Shown piece by piece: positions 50,648-60,046 of a stretch of DNA of 64,000 nucleotides (positions within the stretch are counted from its first letter, which is position 1; each line of letters starts with the position of its first letter). The stretch is from NCBI RefSeq assembly GCF_900101875.1, contig NZ_FNAI01000021.1, positions 45,006 to 109,005 on the forward strand, written 5' to 3'. A program made the position numbers and the translations under genes. Origin of the DNA: Mucilaginibacter pineti (GTDB taxonomy: Bacteria; Bacteroidota; Bacteroidia; Sphingobacteriales; Sphingobacteriaceae). Under the pieces are notes generated by a model, which did no database searches, was not told the DNA's origin, and was given only the letters and a program-made list of their open reading frames with translations.

Positions 50648-51107
50648 ATTTCTTGAATTTTTGCGATAGTTTTTCCTTTATCCGGTAAACTTTCACCCTA
50701 ATGTTTGTTTCTGACAAACCTACTATCCCGGCTATCTCGGCCTGCTTTATATCTTCCAGTTCCAGCGAAATAATAATGCGGTCTATCTCGGGCAATTCGG
50801 CAATACACTTGTAAAGGAACAGCATCTGACTTTCGGTATCGGGCACGGGTTTATCTTCCAGTTGGATTGGCATTTCGCCTTTGGGTATCCGGTTTTGGCG
50901 CTCCAGGTGCCGCAAACAATGGTTTGATGCAATACGGAATATCCAGGTGCCGATAGCTGCCTCGTTACGAAACTGCGCCAGTTTTTGCCATACGGTAATA
51001 AAGGTTTCCTGCGTAACATCCTGCGCCCAATCATGATCATTCATATAGCCCATGCACACACGAAATATCTTGTTGTAATAAGTATTATAGATCTCCTCGA
51101 ACTGCAT
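50631..51107 (-). CDS. ECF RNA polymerase sigma factor
   Basis: A 158-residue sigma-70 family factor of the extracytoplasmic function type. Region 2 (residues about 1-75) has YNKIFRVCMGYMNDHDWAQD and VTQETFITVWQKL, and region 4 (about 100-155) has LEDIKQAEIAGIVGLSETNI followed by RVKVYRIKEKL. It would direct transcription of a small regulon. The gene after it overlaps by 17 bases and encodes a membrane protein, the usual sigma/anti-sigma arrangement. Confidence 0.92.
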   Translation of the reverse strand: MQFEEIYNTYYNKIFRVCMGYMNDHDWAQDVTQETFITVWQKLAQFRNEAAIGTWIFRIASNHCLRHLERQNRIPKGEMPIQLEDKPVPDTESQMLFLYKCIAELPEIDRIIISLELEDIKQAEIAGIVGLSETNIRVKVYRIKEKLSQKFKKYEQQY

Positions 51108-51210
51108 AAACTAAGTTACCTGTTAACACTGCTTTTGTTGTTAGATACAGGCTTTTTTAAAATGCTACATTTATTTTAATTTTACATCAGCACCTACAAA
51201 AACCAGCATC

Positions 51211-51570
51211 ATGCCCTACGATGAAACATTAACCAACCGTGTGCGCGAAGCCCTGAGCGACGAAAACGTTACCGAAGAAATAGAGATGTTTCAGGGTTTG
51301 TGCTTTATGGTGAATGATAAATTGAGCATCTGCATCCGTAACCAAACGCTGCTATGTCGTATTGGCAAGGAACAAGTCGTCATTGAACTTGAAAAAGACC
51401 ATTGCCAGCAAATGATGAGTGGCGAAAGGCCCATGAAAGATTATGTTTGGGTAGATGGCGAACAACTAAAAACCAATCCCCAACTTAATCATTGGATTAA
51501 ACTGGCGCTGGAATTTAATAAAGTTGCAAAAGCATCAAAAAAGAGGCAAAAGGGTAAAGGCGAAAGGTAA
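51211..51570 (+). CDS. TfoX N-terminal-like protein
   Basis: A 119-residue protein of the TfoX/Sxy N-terminal family: MPYDETLTNRVREAL at the start, then FQGLCFMVNDKLSICI and RPMKDYVWVDGEQ. In Gammaproteobacteria TfoX promotes competence, but stand-alone N-terminal domains of Bacteroidota have no known role. The last ten residues (KKRQKGKGER) and the stop are encoded by AAAGGCGAAAGG-type repeat DNA, so the original C-terminus may have been replaced. Confidence 0.8.
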   Translation: MPYDETLTNRVREALSDENVTEEIEMFQGLCFMVNDKLSICIRNQTLLCRIGKEQVVIELEKDHCQQMMSGERPMKDYVWVDGEQLKTNPQLNHWIKLALEFNKVAKASKKRQKGKGER

Positions 51571-51616
51571 AAGGTCTTTGTTAGGCAAACAAAGTGTGAA
51601 CTTTTTATCTGCACTT

Positions 51617-54600
51617 CTATTTCTCCAGGCCATTATAGGCCCGCTTTAGTAGCTCCACCAATTCATCTATACGCATGGGTTTTGATATGTAATCATTCAT
51701 GCCGCCCTTCAGGCAAATTTCCCGGTCTTCGGAAAGCGCGTTGGCGGTCATGGCTATAATGTAGGGCTGTTTTATAGTTTGGTTGCGGATAAAACGGGTG
51801 GCCTCCAATCCATCGAGTTCGGGCATCTGGATATCCATCAGTATCACATCGTAATGCTTCTCGGTTATCTTTTCTAATACTTCATAACCGTTGCTGATCA
51901 TTTCAACAGTGTAACCCAGTTTGTTCAGTACCCGCTCTACCAGTTTTTGATTGATGGGATTATCTTCGGCTACCAATATTTGCATGGGGTGTTCTGCCGC
52001 GAAGCCAACCTGTAATTTTGATTTCTGCTCTTCTTTGGGCTGTTCTTCCTGCTGATGGGTGATGGCGGCGTTAACACTTCGCCATAAATTATTTTGCTTA
52101 ACGGGCTTGGTTAATATAGCCGAGAACAGTTTTGGAAATTTCTTTTTGGTTTCGTCGCCAATGGAACTTAGCATAATAACGGGTATTGGGCTGGTGCTTT
52201 TACTGATGCTTTTTGCCAACGCAACACCATCGGCCTGCGGCATTTGCATATCGGTTATCACCAGGCATATATCGGTGTTAGTCTTTAAAATTTCAAGTGC
52301 CTGCTTTACTGATGTAGCCGTTATAGCAACAAGTTTCCATTGCTCTAACTGATTTTTAAGGATGGTAAGGTTGGTATCATTGTCATCAACCAGTAACACT
52401 TTTTTGCCCTCTACATGGGTAAGTGTTGATGGGTAAAGGTGATATTTCGACGGAACTTTACTGCGGGTGGCAGTAATTGTAAATTTAAATACCGAACCCC
52501 GGCCGTAAGTACTTTCTACACTTATATCGCCGCCCATGAGCTTCACCAGCCGTTCACTGATAATAAGGCCCAACCCGGTGCCCCCGTACTTGCGTGTTGT
52601 GGATGAATCAACCTGCGAAAACGGTTTAAACAGGCTCGAAAGTTTATCCTGGGGAATACCGATGCCTGTGTCCTTAACACAAAAACCTATTTCCAGCTCA
52701 TCATTACCCATATCGCGCAGCAATGAAATATCTACAAATACCTCACCATGTTGGGTGAATTTTATGGCGTTGTTCACCAGATTTATGATCACCTGTTTAA
52801 GGCGCAGGCTATCGCCTACTATTTGTATGGGCAGGGCGTAATCTATCTGGTAAATAAGGTCGAGGCCCCGCTCTGCAGAGCGTTTGGAAAAAATGTCCAT
52901 CACTTCCTCTACACTTTGCCGAAGGTCGAAATCATCATGTTCCAGATCCATGCTGCCCGATTCTATCTTCGAAAAATCAAGAATATCGTTAATTACATTC
53001 ACCAGGCTATCACCGCAGGTTACAATGGTTTCGGCAAATTCTTTCTGCTCATCGTCCAGTTTGGTTTCCATCAACAGCGAGGCCATCCCTATCACGCCGT
53101 TCATTGGCGTACGGATCTCATGGCTCATGGTGGCCAGGAAAACGCTTTTGGCCTGGTTGGCCCTATCGGCCTCTTGCCGGGCCTGCTGTTCATGCTCGCG
53201 CTGATCCAGCAACTCTTCTGATTGGGTTTGTAATTCTTCGTTCAAAGCCTGCAGACTTTCAGATTGCGCCTTCAACTCCTCTGATTGCTGTAATACTTCG
53301 TGGGTGCGCTCCTTTACTTCTCGCTCCAGTATAGCTTTTTGTTTAATTATGCTGTTCAGCCTGTAACGGTACAAGCCCCAGGCCATGCCCACAATGGTTA
53401 TACCTGCCAAAATTTTAAACCACCAGGTATCCCAAAATGGTGGCACTATGATCAGTTCGACACTTAATTCCTTTGATGACCATTTGCCCGAGCTGTCCCT
53501 ACTTTTAACCTTAAAAGTGTAACTCCCTGGCGGCACGTTGGTGTATACAGCTGTGTTTTTACTACCTACATAGTTCCATGTTTTATCAAAGCCCTCCAGT
53601 ATATAGGCGTAATCCTGTTTATTGGTTGATAAAAAATTAAGCGATACAAACCCGAACGAAATAATGGATTGATCGTAATTAAGCGTGATAGAGCTGGTTT
53701 CGGAGATATCCTGTTTTAATGGCGAAGGATCGTTTTTAACCTGACTTACCGGCACCGGTTTGTTAAACAGTTCAAAATCGGTTAAGCGTAACACCGGTTC
53801 GTAAACGGCAGTTTTTATCCTATCGGGATTTAGGCGATTAAAGCCGTTGATACCGCCGAAATAAATATTCCCTTCGCGATCTTTTAAAACCGCGTGGGGT
53901 TTGTATTCATCGCCCTGCAAGCCGTCTTCCAGCGTAAAATTTTTGAATATTTTGTTTGCCCGGTCATAATACACCAAACCGCGGTTGGTACTTATCCACA
54001 TAACACCCTTGTTATCTTCCTGTATGGCGTAAGCGAAAGATATAGGCAACCCCTCGCTGGCCCCAAATCTTTTTATATGCCGGGTAGCCGGATCAAGCAT
54101 GTTTAAACCGTTGTAGGTACATAGCCATATATTACCGTCGTGGTCTTCATAAATATCAAGTATGGTGTTATCGCTTAGGCTATTGCTGTTTTTACCCCGT
54201 TTAAAGTGAATAAAGGAATTACTTTTTTTATCGTAAAGATTTAGCCCCGCATCATTGGTACCTACCCATATATTGCCCTTACTATCACAAAAGATAGAGT
54301 TGATAAGATTGCTGCTAACGCTGCCTGTATCCTTTAAATTATTACTATAGTTAGTAAATTTATTTGCTGTAGGGTCGTAAACACTTACACCATCGCCAAA
54401 AGTACCTATCCATATCTTTTTGTCGGGCACTATTGTTAGCGCGTATATATTATTACCGGCCAGGCTGTTGGGATCATTAGGGTTATTTTTGAATGATTTG
54501 AATTTGCGCGTTTTTATATCCATCAGATTCAACCCGTCGCCCCAGGTGCCAATCCAAAGATTTTGCTGTGCATCTTGCTTTATATCCAAAACATAATCGC

Positions 54601-55849
54601 CACTTATACTTGTATTATCACCTGCTTTATGCCGGTATGCGGAGAACAAGCCGGTTTTGTGATCCATGATATTCAAACCGCCGCCATCGGTACCTATCCA
54701 TATATTTTTGCTGGTATCCTGCAGTAAACAAAGCACAAAATCATTTGATAAACTATTGGCCGATGAGGTATGTTTGAAATGGGCGAAGCGACCTGTACTG
54801 CGCTTATACAAATTAACACCACCGCCAAACATGCCTATCCACATATTACCCATGTTATCACGGGTTATCACATCAACCGAATTACTGGTTAAGCTGGCGG
54901 CATCAACATCGTCATGAAAATGGTTGCTGAAATGGTTGCGCTTGAGGTTATATACGCTGATTCCGCCATTTTCGGTACCTATCCAAATACTGTGATTATT
55001 GCCTTCGGCGAGGGATTGCACGCTGTTATGTACCAGCGAATTGGCATTTGTGGGATCATTAACAAAATGGCGAAAGGTTTTGGTGGTATCATTAAACAGG
55101 TTTAAACCATGCTCAAAAGTGCCCACCCAAAGCCGCTTGCTGCTATCCTGCAAAATGCTCATGATACGGTTTGCCGATATAGACGTAGTATCTTTACTAC
55201 TATGTTTATAACTGATAAAGCTGTTACTCTTAGGTTTATAAAGATTAAGTCCGTTATCAAAAGTACCTATCCAAATATTATCGTCCCGATCTTTATAAAG
55301 GGTTGTGATCTGGTTGCTGCTTAAGCCACCGGGGGTATCATTACTCCTGTAATTTTTTGCCGCCCCGGTTTTTATATCAAACAAGCTTAAGCCTTCCTTG
55401 GCAAAGCCCAGCCATAGTTTCCCTTTACCGCCAACAATTACTTTGCTTATAATATTGTCGGCAATGCTTTTTTTGTTTTTAGCGTCATGCTTGTAATGGA
55501 AAAAACGGTCGCTTTTCCGGTCGAACATATTTAGGCCATCGGTGGTGGCTATCCACAAATTACCATTTTCATCTTCGGCTATGTCCTGGATGTAATTACT
55601 GCTAAGGCTGTTGGGGTTTGAAAGATCGGCGCGAAAAACTTTAAATTTATAACCATCGTAACGGTTAAGGCCGTCGCGGGTGCCTATCCAAATGAACCCG
55701 CGACTATCCTGTAAAATGCAATTTGGGTTAATTTCCGACAGGCCATTTACCGTTCCCAGATGCTCAAAATGAAACTGCCTGCTTTGCGAAAACGACTGCA
55801 TAACAATCCCCGTAAATAAAATTGCAAACAGGTATTTTACGACATTCAT
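51617..55849 (-). CDS. Hybrid two-component sensor kinase with periplasmic propellers
   Basis: A 1410-residue protein from the ATG at 55849 (signal peptide ending MQSFSQ). Residues about 20-740 consist of roughly 14 Reg_prop-type repeats (units like GNLWIATTDGLNMFD), a Y_Y_Y domain (about 745-800), a transmembrane segment near 810-830, a coiled-coil linker, HisKA with SHEIRTPMNGVI (phosphorylated His near 908), an HATPase domain, and two receiver domains with phosphoacceptor Asp near 1200 (ITDMQMP) and 1338 (LMDIQMP). Unlike most Bacteroidota hybrid systems it has no AraC-type HTH at the end. The ligand, often a carbohydrate, is unknown. Confidence 0.92.
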   Translation of the reverse strand: MNVVKYLFAILFTGIVMQSFSQSRQFHFEHLGTVNGLSEINPNCILQDSRGFIWIGTRDGLNRYDGYKFKVFRADLSNPNSLSSNYIQDIAEDENGNLWIATTDGLNMFDRKSDRFFHYKHDAKNKKSIADNIISKVIVGGKGKLWLGFAKEGLSLFDIKTGAAKNYRSNDTPGGLSSNQITTLYKDRDDNIWIGTFDNGLNLYKPKSNSFISYKHSSKDTTSISANRIMSILQDSSKRLWVGTFEHGLNLFNDTTKTFRHFVNDPTNANSLVHNSVQSLAEGNNHSIWIGTENGGISVYNLKRNHFSNHFHDDVDAASLTSNSVDVITRDNMGNMWIGMFGGGVNLYKRSTGRFAHFKHTSSANSLSNDFVLCLLQDTSKNIWIGTDGGGLNIMDHKTGLFSAYRHKAGDNTSISGDYVLDIKQDAQQNLWIGTWGDGLNLMDIKTRKFKSFKNNPNDPNSLAGNNIYALTIVPDKKIWIGTFGDGVSVYDPTANKFTNYSNNLKDTGSVSSNLINSIFCDSKGNIWVGTNDAGLNLYDKKSNSFIHFKRGKNSNSLSDNTILDIYEDHDGNIWLCTYNGLNMLDPATRHIKRFGASEGLPISFAYAIQEDNKGVMWISTNRGLVYYDRANKIFKNFTLEDGLQGDEYKPHAVLKDREGNIYFGGINGFNRLNPDRIKTAVYEPVLRLTDFELFNKPVPVSQVKNDPSPLKQDISETSSITLNYDQSIISFGFVSLNFLSTNKQDYAYILEGFDKTWNYVGSKNTAVYTNVPPGSYTFKVKSRDSSGKWSSKELSVELIIVPPFWDTWWFKILAGITIVGMAWGLYRYRLNSIIKQKAILEREVKERTHEVLQQSEELKAQSESLQALNEELQTQSEELLDQREHEQQARQEADRANQAKSVFLATMSHEIRTPMNGVIGMASLLMETKLDDEQKEFAETIVTCGDSLVNVINDILDFSKIESGSMDLEHDDFDLRQSVEEVMDIFSKRSAERGLDLIYQIDYALPIQIVGDSLRLKQVIINLVNNAIKFTQHGEVFVDISLLRDMGNDELEIGFCVKDTGIGIPQDKLSSLFKPFSQVDSSTTRKYGGTGLGLIISERLVKLMGGDISVESTYGRGSVFKFTITATRSKVPSKYHLYPSTLTHVEGKKVLLVDDNDTNLTILKNQLEQWKLVAITATSVKQALEILKTNTDICLVITDMQMPQADGVALAKSISKSTSPIPVIMLSSIGDETKKKFPKLFSAILTKPVKQNNLWRSVNAAITHQQEEQPKEEQKSKLQVGFAAEHPMQILVAEDNPINQKLVERVLNKLGYTVEMISNGYEVLEKITEKHYDVILMDIQMPELDGLEATRFIRNQTIKQPYIIAMTANALSEDREICLKGGMNDYISKPMRIDELVELLKRAYNGLEK

Positions 55850-56061
55850 TTTTTGAGAATTAACGCTAAATGACTTCCAAAAATTTAAATTGGGAAACAA
55901 AAATTACGGGACTATTCTTTATACGAATATCATTATAAAAAGTTGGTTGAATGAGATCATATCCGATTTAAAGATATACAGGCCTGCAACAACGATTACG
56001 GCTGTGTTGACCGCGGCCGATTTTAAGAAACTTGCTTTATTGTAAGCTTAACTCCCCCTAT

Positions 56062-56829
56062 TTAAACCGTTTTTTGAGCCGAGAGCTTTTTGAGTTCGTC
56101 TTTAGTTTTTGAAAACCATTGCTGGCTGCTTTTGCGCTCCATTTGGCTCAGATGGGGTACTTCGTTAAGGATATCAGTAAATACCTGGTAAGCATCCTCC
56201 GGCCGGCCGGTACGCACCAGGAATAGCCCGTATTGGTACCGCGGCTCAAAATAAGAGTAACGCCCTTTCATCAACTTAAACTCTTCTTCGGCTAAATTGG
56301 TTTGGCCTGTTTTTTCCAGCGCTATGGCATACAGGATATGTGCCTTTGAGCGGATAAACTGTGGCAGTTTGTACAGTTTTTTTGCAATGGGGATAACCTC
56401 GGCATAGCGTTCCTGTGCCGAGTAAGCAACAATAAGCTGGGCAAGCACGTGCTCGTTTTCTGAAAAGGCACCTGTTAAGCTGGCTATATATATTTCTACC
56501 GCCTTATCTGTAAAGCCGCCTGCAAGGTATGCATCGGCCAGTTTTATGCGGTTGGCAAAGGTATCGGTAAAACGAACTTGATCTTCCAGCCGTTTAAGCT
56601 TAACACCGGGATTTAGCACCGCGCCCACATCAATCTTGGGCACCCGCATTACTGAACGGTTAGTTAATATTTCGGAATAGATGTAAATAAGGCTTCCTAT
56701 AACAGGCAGAAATATAATTATCCAAAGCCATTTTTGCTGCGTACCGCGGCGTAAACAGTGTATGGCGCAAACAGCTTCTAAAATAAGGGGGATATAATAA
56801 AGGCTACTGCCACCAAACAACATATTCAT
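56062..56829 (-). CDS. Membrane protein with PLDc_N-like start and TPR repeats
   Basis: A 255-residue protein. Two hydrophobic segments at about 8-25 and 32-52 (KWLWIIIFLPVIGSLIYIYS) resemble the PLDc_N domain of phospholipase D-like proteins. The rest (about 85-245) is helical with TPR-like repeats (FTDKAVEIYIASLTG, VLAQLIVAYSAQERYAEVI, AEEEFKLMKGRYSYFEPRY). A scaffold role at the inner membrane is plausible; partner unknown. It stands alone between the kinase and parC. Confidence 0.78.
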   Translation of the reverse strand: MNMLFGGSSLYYIPLILEAVCAIHCLRRGTQQKWLWIIIFLPVIGSLIYIYSEILTNRSVMRVPKIDVGAVLNPGVKLKRLEDQVRFTDTFANRIKLADAYLAGGFTDKAVEIYIASLTGAFSENEHVLAQLIVAYSAQERYAEVIPIAKKLYKLPQFIRSKAHILYAIALEKTGQTNLAEEEFKLMKGRYSYFEPRYQYGLFLVRTGRPEDAYQVFTDILNEVPHLSQMERKSSQQWFSKTKDELKKLSAQKTV

Positions 56830-56963
56830 ATGAAAAAAGATATAGGTATTATATTCAAAAATATAAAAATACCGAGTGTTTACCTATAGTTTTCTTCATA
56901 AAAACTGCTTTTTATTATTAATAATGTATGGCGATTTTAAACCGGTTAATATTTCCCCATGCC

Positions 56964-57000
56964 AAAAGCGCCACCAGGAAATTCCAGATGGCGCTTTATC
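56964..57000 (-). terminator. Terminator after parC
   Basis: On the minus strand AAAGCGCCA pairs with TGGCGCTTTT around an 18-base loop, just after the stop. The T run is short, so termination strength is uncertain. Confidence 0.6.
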
Positions 57001-57003
57001 TTT

Positions 57004-59841
57004 CTAAAATAATCCCAATTGCCCTTTATCGTCAATATCGATATCATCGGGGTTGGTGATCTCAAAATCAATTTTCTTAGGTGCGGGCGGTAGCTGTGGA
57101 GTTTCCGGTGGAGCCGGTTTTTCCCCGGCAGGTGCTGTCGGTTTTTCGCCTTGTGGCTCAACCGATTCTGCTATTGGTTGCTTTGCAGGTGGGGCCAACG
57201 GCTTTATAGGTTCTGCTACTGGTATTTCAGGCTCATCTTCATCTGCCTCATCCGAGGTTTCGTCGGTGGTTGCCGGTTCATCTGCTTCAACATTGTCCTC
57301 CACGTCGGCGGGTTCATCTGCAACTTCTTCGTCGGCTATAAGTTCAACTGTTTTTATAGGGAGTTGCGACAGGCGGTTGCCCATGGCTTTCATCCCTTTT
57401 ACATCTATAAGGTCGGCAAGGTTTACCTCGATTGTTTCAGGGGTTTGCTCTTTACCTTTTAACTGAACTATAGATACCAGCTGATTTGATTTACCAATAT
57501 GAATAAGTTTTGATCCTGGTTCTTCACTAATAATAATTACCTGTTTGCCAAGGGCGATATTCTCAAACACAAAACGCTTCACCATGTAGTTCTTCGATTT
57601 TCCATCCAGGTGAATAACCGAGAACACTTTTTTAGGATCGAACTTTTCGATTACGATCATTTTATCATCAAAATGATTGTTCAAATCAAAATTGGTAAGC
57701 TCGTAAATACCGTTACTCAACACATTCAGGATGCGGTCGTCGCCGTCAAATTCGCCCAGGTATTTGCCTCTGCCATCGGCATTAAGGCGTTTTAAAATAT
57801 CATCATACCAGATCTTCCGACCGGCCAGGGTTGATACACCCTTACTTTTCAGCAGTATCTTTTTTACCGGGTATTTGGTAATAATATTACCCATTGACCC
57901 GCGGCCTTTTATGGCGATTACCGCAAAGTCCTCATCAAACTGCAGCTTTTTTAACTTAGAATGGGGTTTAAGCTGTACGTTAACCACCTCGGCCTCGCCA
58001 TTAGGGTTGGCGGTGAAGTAAAGCGTTTTGGTACCCTTTGTGCCTTTGGTTAAATCGTACTCCTTATCGCGGGTTACGCCCACTACTGAGAAACGTTTGA
58101 TATAGCTGATACCGCTTTCGCCATCTTTATATATCATGTTGTAAACCGTACGCTCGTCGTTCTTTTTAAATACGGCAACGTGAATAATATCTTTACCCAC
58201 AAATACCTTATCCTGTACCTTGGTGATGATGCAGCGTCCATCGGCCCTGAAAACAATGATCTCATCTATATCCGAGCAATCGCCAACCAACTCAACAGTA
58301 TCGTCTTTTTTCAAGCTCGACCCAATAAAACCGTCAACCCGGTTTACATATAATTTAATATTGGCCAGGGCAACCTGTGCTGCTTCAACTTTATCAAAAG
58401 TGCGCAGTTCTGTTTTGCGGCCACGATCCTTACCATATTTTTCCTTTAGTTTTTCAAACCAGGCAATGGTGTAATCGGTAAGGTGTTTCAGGTGATGTTT
58501 TACCTGTTTTATTTCGTTTTCCAGTGCTTTCATCTGTTCATCCGCTTTTTTAACATCAAAGCGGGTGATGCTGCTCATTGGCTTGTCAATCAGTTTTTTA
58601 TAGTCTTCGGGTAATATCTCCCTATAAAACTGCGGAAAGAACGGTTCAAATAAACGGTTCAGCACCTCAACAACCGTTTCAAAATTTCCGGAAGTTTCAT
58701 ACTCCGGATTTTTGTACATGCCCTCCTGTATAAACAGTTTAAGCAATGAGCTAAAGAAGATCTTCTCCATCAATTCCTTTAGCCTGATATCCAGCTCCTG
58801 CTTCAGCAGATCCTTAGTAAAGAACGTGCTCTCGGTAAGCATATCGTTCACGCTCATAAAGCGCGGCTTATCTGACTGTATAACGCAGGTATTAGGCGAT
58901 ATGGAAACCTCGCAATCGGTGAAGGCATACAACGCGTCGATAGTTACATCGGGCGAGATACCGGGTGCCAGGTGAATAATGATCTCAACGTTTTGGGCGG
59001 TATTATCCTCAATCTTTTTGATCTTGATCTTACCCTTATCATTGGCAGATATTACGCTATCAATTAAACTACCGGTTGTGGTGGTAAAAGGAATTTCGGT
59101 AATAGCCAGCGTTTTTTTATCGCGCTCAACAATTTTGGCGCGCACCCTTATCTTGCCGCCGCGCTGCCCCTCGTTGTATAGCGAAGCATCGGCCATACCG
59201 CCCGTAGGAAAATCGGGCAGTAAATTAGGGCGGATACCCTTTAATGCGGCTATGGAAGCATCAATAAGTTCAATAAAATTATGGGGAAGTATTTTAGTAG
59301 CCAAACCTACAGCAATACCTTCGGCGCCCTGGGCCAGCAATAAGGGAAATTTAACGGGCAGGGTTATAGGCTCTTTATTACGACCATCATAACTGGCTTG
59401 CCAAACCGTAGTATCGGCATTAAAAACAACATCCAACGCAAATTTAGACAAACGGGCCTCAATATAACGTGGCGCCGCTGCCGAGTCGCCGGTAACTGGG
59501 TCGCCCCAGTTTCCCTGGCAATCGATAAGCAGGTTTTTTTGCCCTATCTGCACCATAGCGTCACCAATTGAAGCATCGCCATGCGGGTGATATTTCATGG
59601 TGTTACCAATTACGTTGGCGGCTTTGTTAAAACGCCCGTCGTCCATCTCTTTAAGAGAGTGCAGGATACGGCGCTGTACCGGCTTTAAGCCATCATTGAT
59701 GTGCGGCACCGCACGGTCAAGTATTACGTAAGAGGCATAATCAAGAAACCAGTTTTCGTATAACCCGTCGAGTGAGGTAACGTTATGTAATTTTTCGTTG
59801 TTATTGGCCGGTATCTCGTTTTCGTTCAGATCTTCACTCAT
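57004..59841 (-). CDS. parC: Topoisomerase IV/gyrase subunit A
   Basis: A 945-residue type IIA topoisomerase A subunit. The breakage-reunion core starts LDGLYENWFLDYASYVILDRA, includes the active-site Tyr126 in APRYIEARL, and the C-terminal beta-pinwheel begins near residue 510. The position equivalent to E. coli GyrA Ser83 is Ala90 (HPHGDASIGDAM), which matters for quinolone binding. The last 115 residues are acidic and Pro-rich and end in KGQLGLF, a good match to the sliding-clamp-binding consensus QL[SD]LF. ParC rather than GyrA is favoured by the AAPRY region, but both names are used for this Bacteroidota family. Confidence 0.9.
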   Translation of the reverse strand: MSEDLNENEIPANNNEKLHNVTSLDGLYENWFLDYASYVILDRAVPHINDGLKPVQRRILHSLKEMDDGRFNKAANVIGNTMKYHPHGDASIGDAMVQIGQKNLLIDCQGNWGDPVTGDSAAAPRYIEARLSKFALDVVFNADTTVWQASYDGRNKEPITLPVKFPLLLAQGAEGIAVGLATKILPHNFIELIDASIAALKGIRPNLLPDFPTGGMADASLYNEGQRGGKIRVRAKIVERDKKTLAITEIPFTTTTGSLIDSVISANDKGKIKIKKIEDNTAQNVEIIIHLAPGISPDVTIDALYAFTDCEVSISPNTCVIQSDKPRFMSVNDMLTESTFFTKDLLKQELDIRLKELMEKIFFSSLLKLFIQEGMYKNPEYETSGNFETVVEVLNRLFEPFFPQFYREILPEDYKKLIDKPMSSITRFDVKKADEQMKALENEIKQVKHHLKHLTDYTIAWFEKLKEKYGKDRGRKTELRTFDKVEAAQVALANIKLYVNRVDGFIGSSLKKDDTVELVGDCSDIDEIIVFRADGRCIITKVQDKVFVGKDIIHVAVFKKNDERTVYNMIYKDGESGISYIKRFSVVGVTRDKEYDLTKGTKGTKTLYFTANPNGEAEVVNVQLKPHSKLKKLQFDEDFAVIAIKGRGSMGNIITKYPVKKILLKSKGVSTLAGRKIWYDDILKRLNADGRGKYLGEFDGDDRILNVLSNGIYELTNFDLNNHFDDKMIVIEKFDPKKVFSVIHLDGKSKNYMVKRFVFENIALGKQVIIISEEPGSKLIHIGKSNQLVSIVQLKGKEQTPETIEVNLADLIDVKGMKAMGNRLSQLPIKTVELIADEEVADEPADVEDNVEADEPATTDETSDEADEDEPEIPVAEPIKPLAPPAKQPIAESVEPQGEKPTAPAGEKPAPPETPQLPPAPKKIDFEITNPDDIDIDDKGQLGLF

Positions 59842-59974
59842 TATTTGCTAAAAAAACTTTTGGATTGGTAAAGATAAAAATTATGTGCAGATGTATTGAT
59901 CGGGTACAAACACATTTTATCCACCAAACAATCCACAATTTGGCACAATTTGATAAAAAATAGCTATAAAACTA

Positions 59975-60027
59975 AAATGACCAATGCTAAACAACAAATT
60001 GCTTTGTTTGCCCGGCATTGGTCATTT
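59975..60027 (-). terminator. Terminator of the CotH-type gene
   Basis: AAATGACCAATGC at 59975-59987 pairs with GCATTGGTCATTT at 60015-60027 around a 27-base loop that includes ACAAATTGCTTTGT. It lies after the CotH stop on the minus strand. Confidence 0.6.
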
Positions 60028-60046
60028 ATTTATTGGTTGTTACCGC

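Noticed and set aside
57053..57466. 137-codon Ser/Gly-rich frame opposite the end of parC
   Set aside because: Reverse reading of the acidic, Pro-rich parC tail; low complexity and no start signal.
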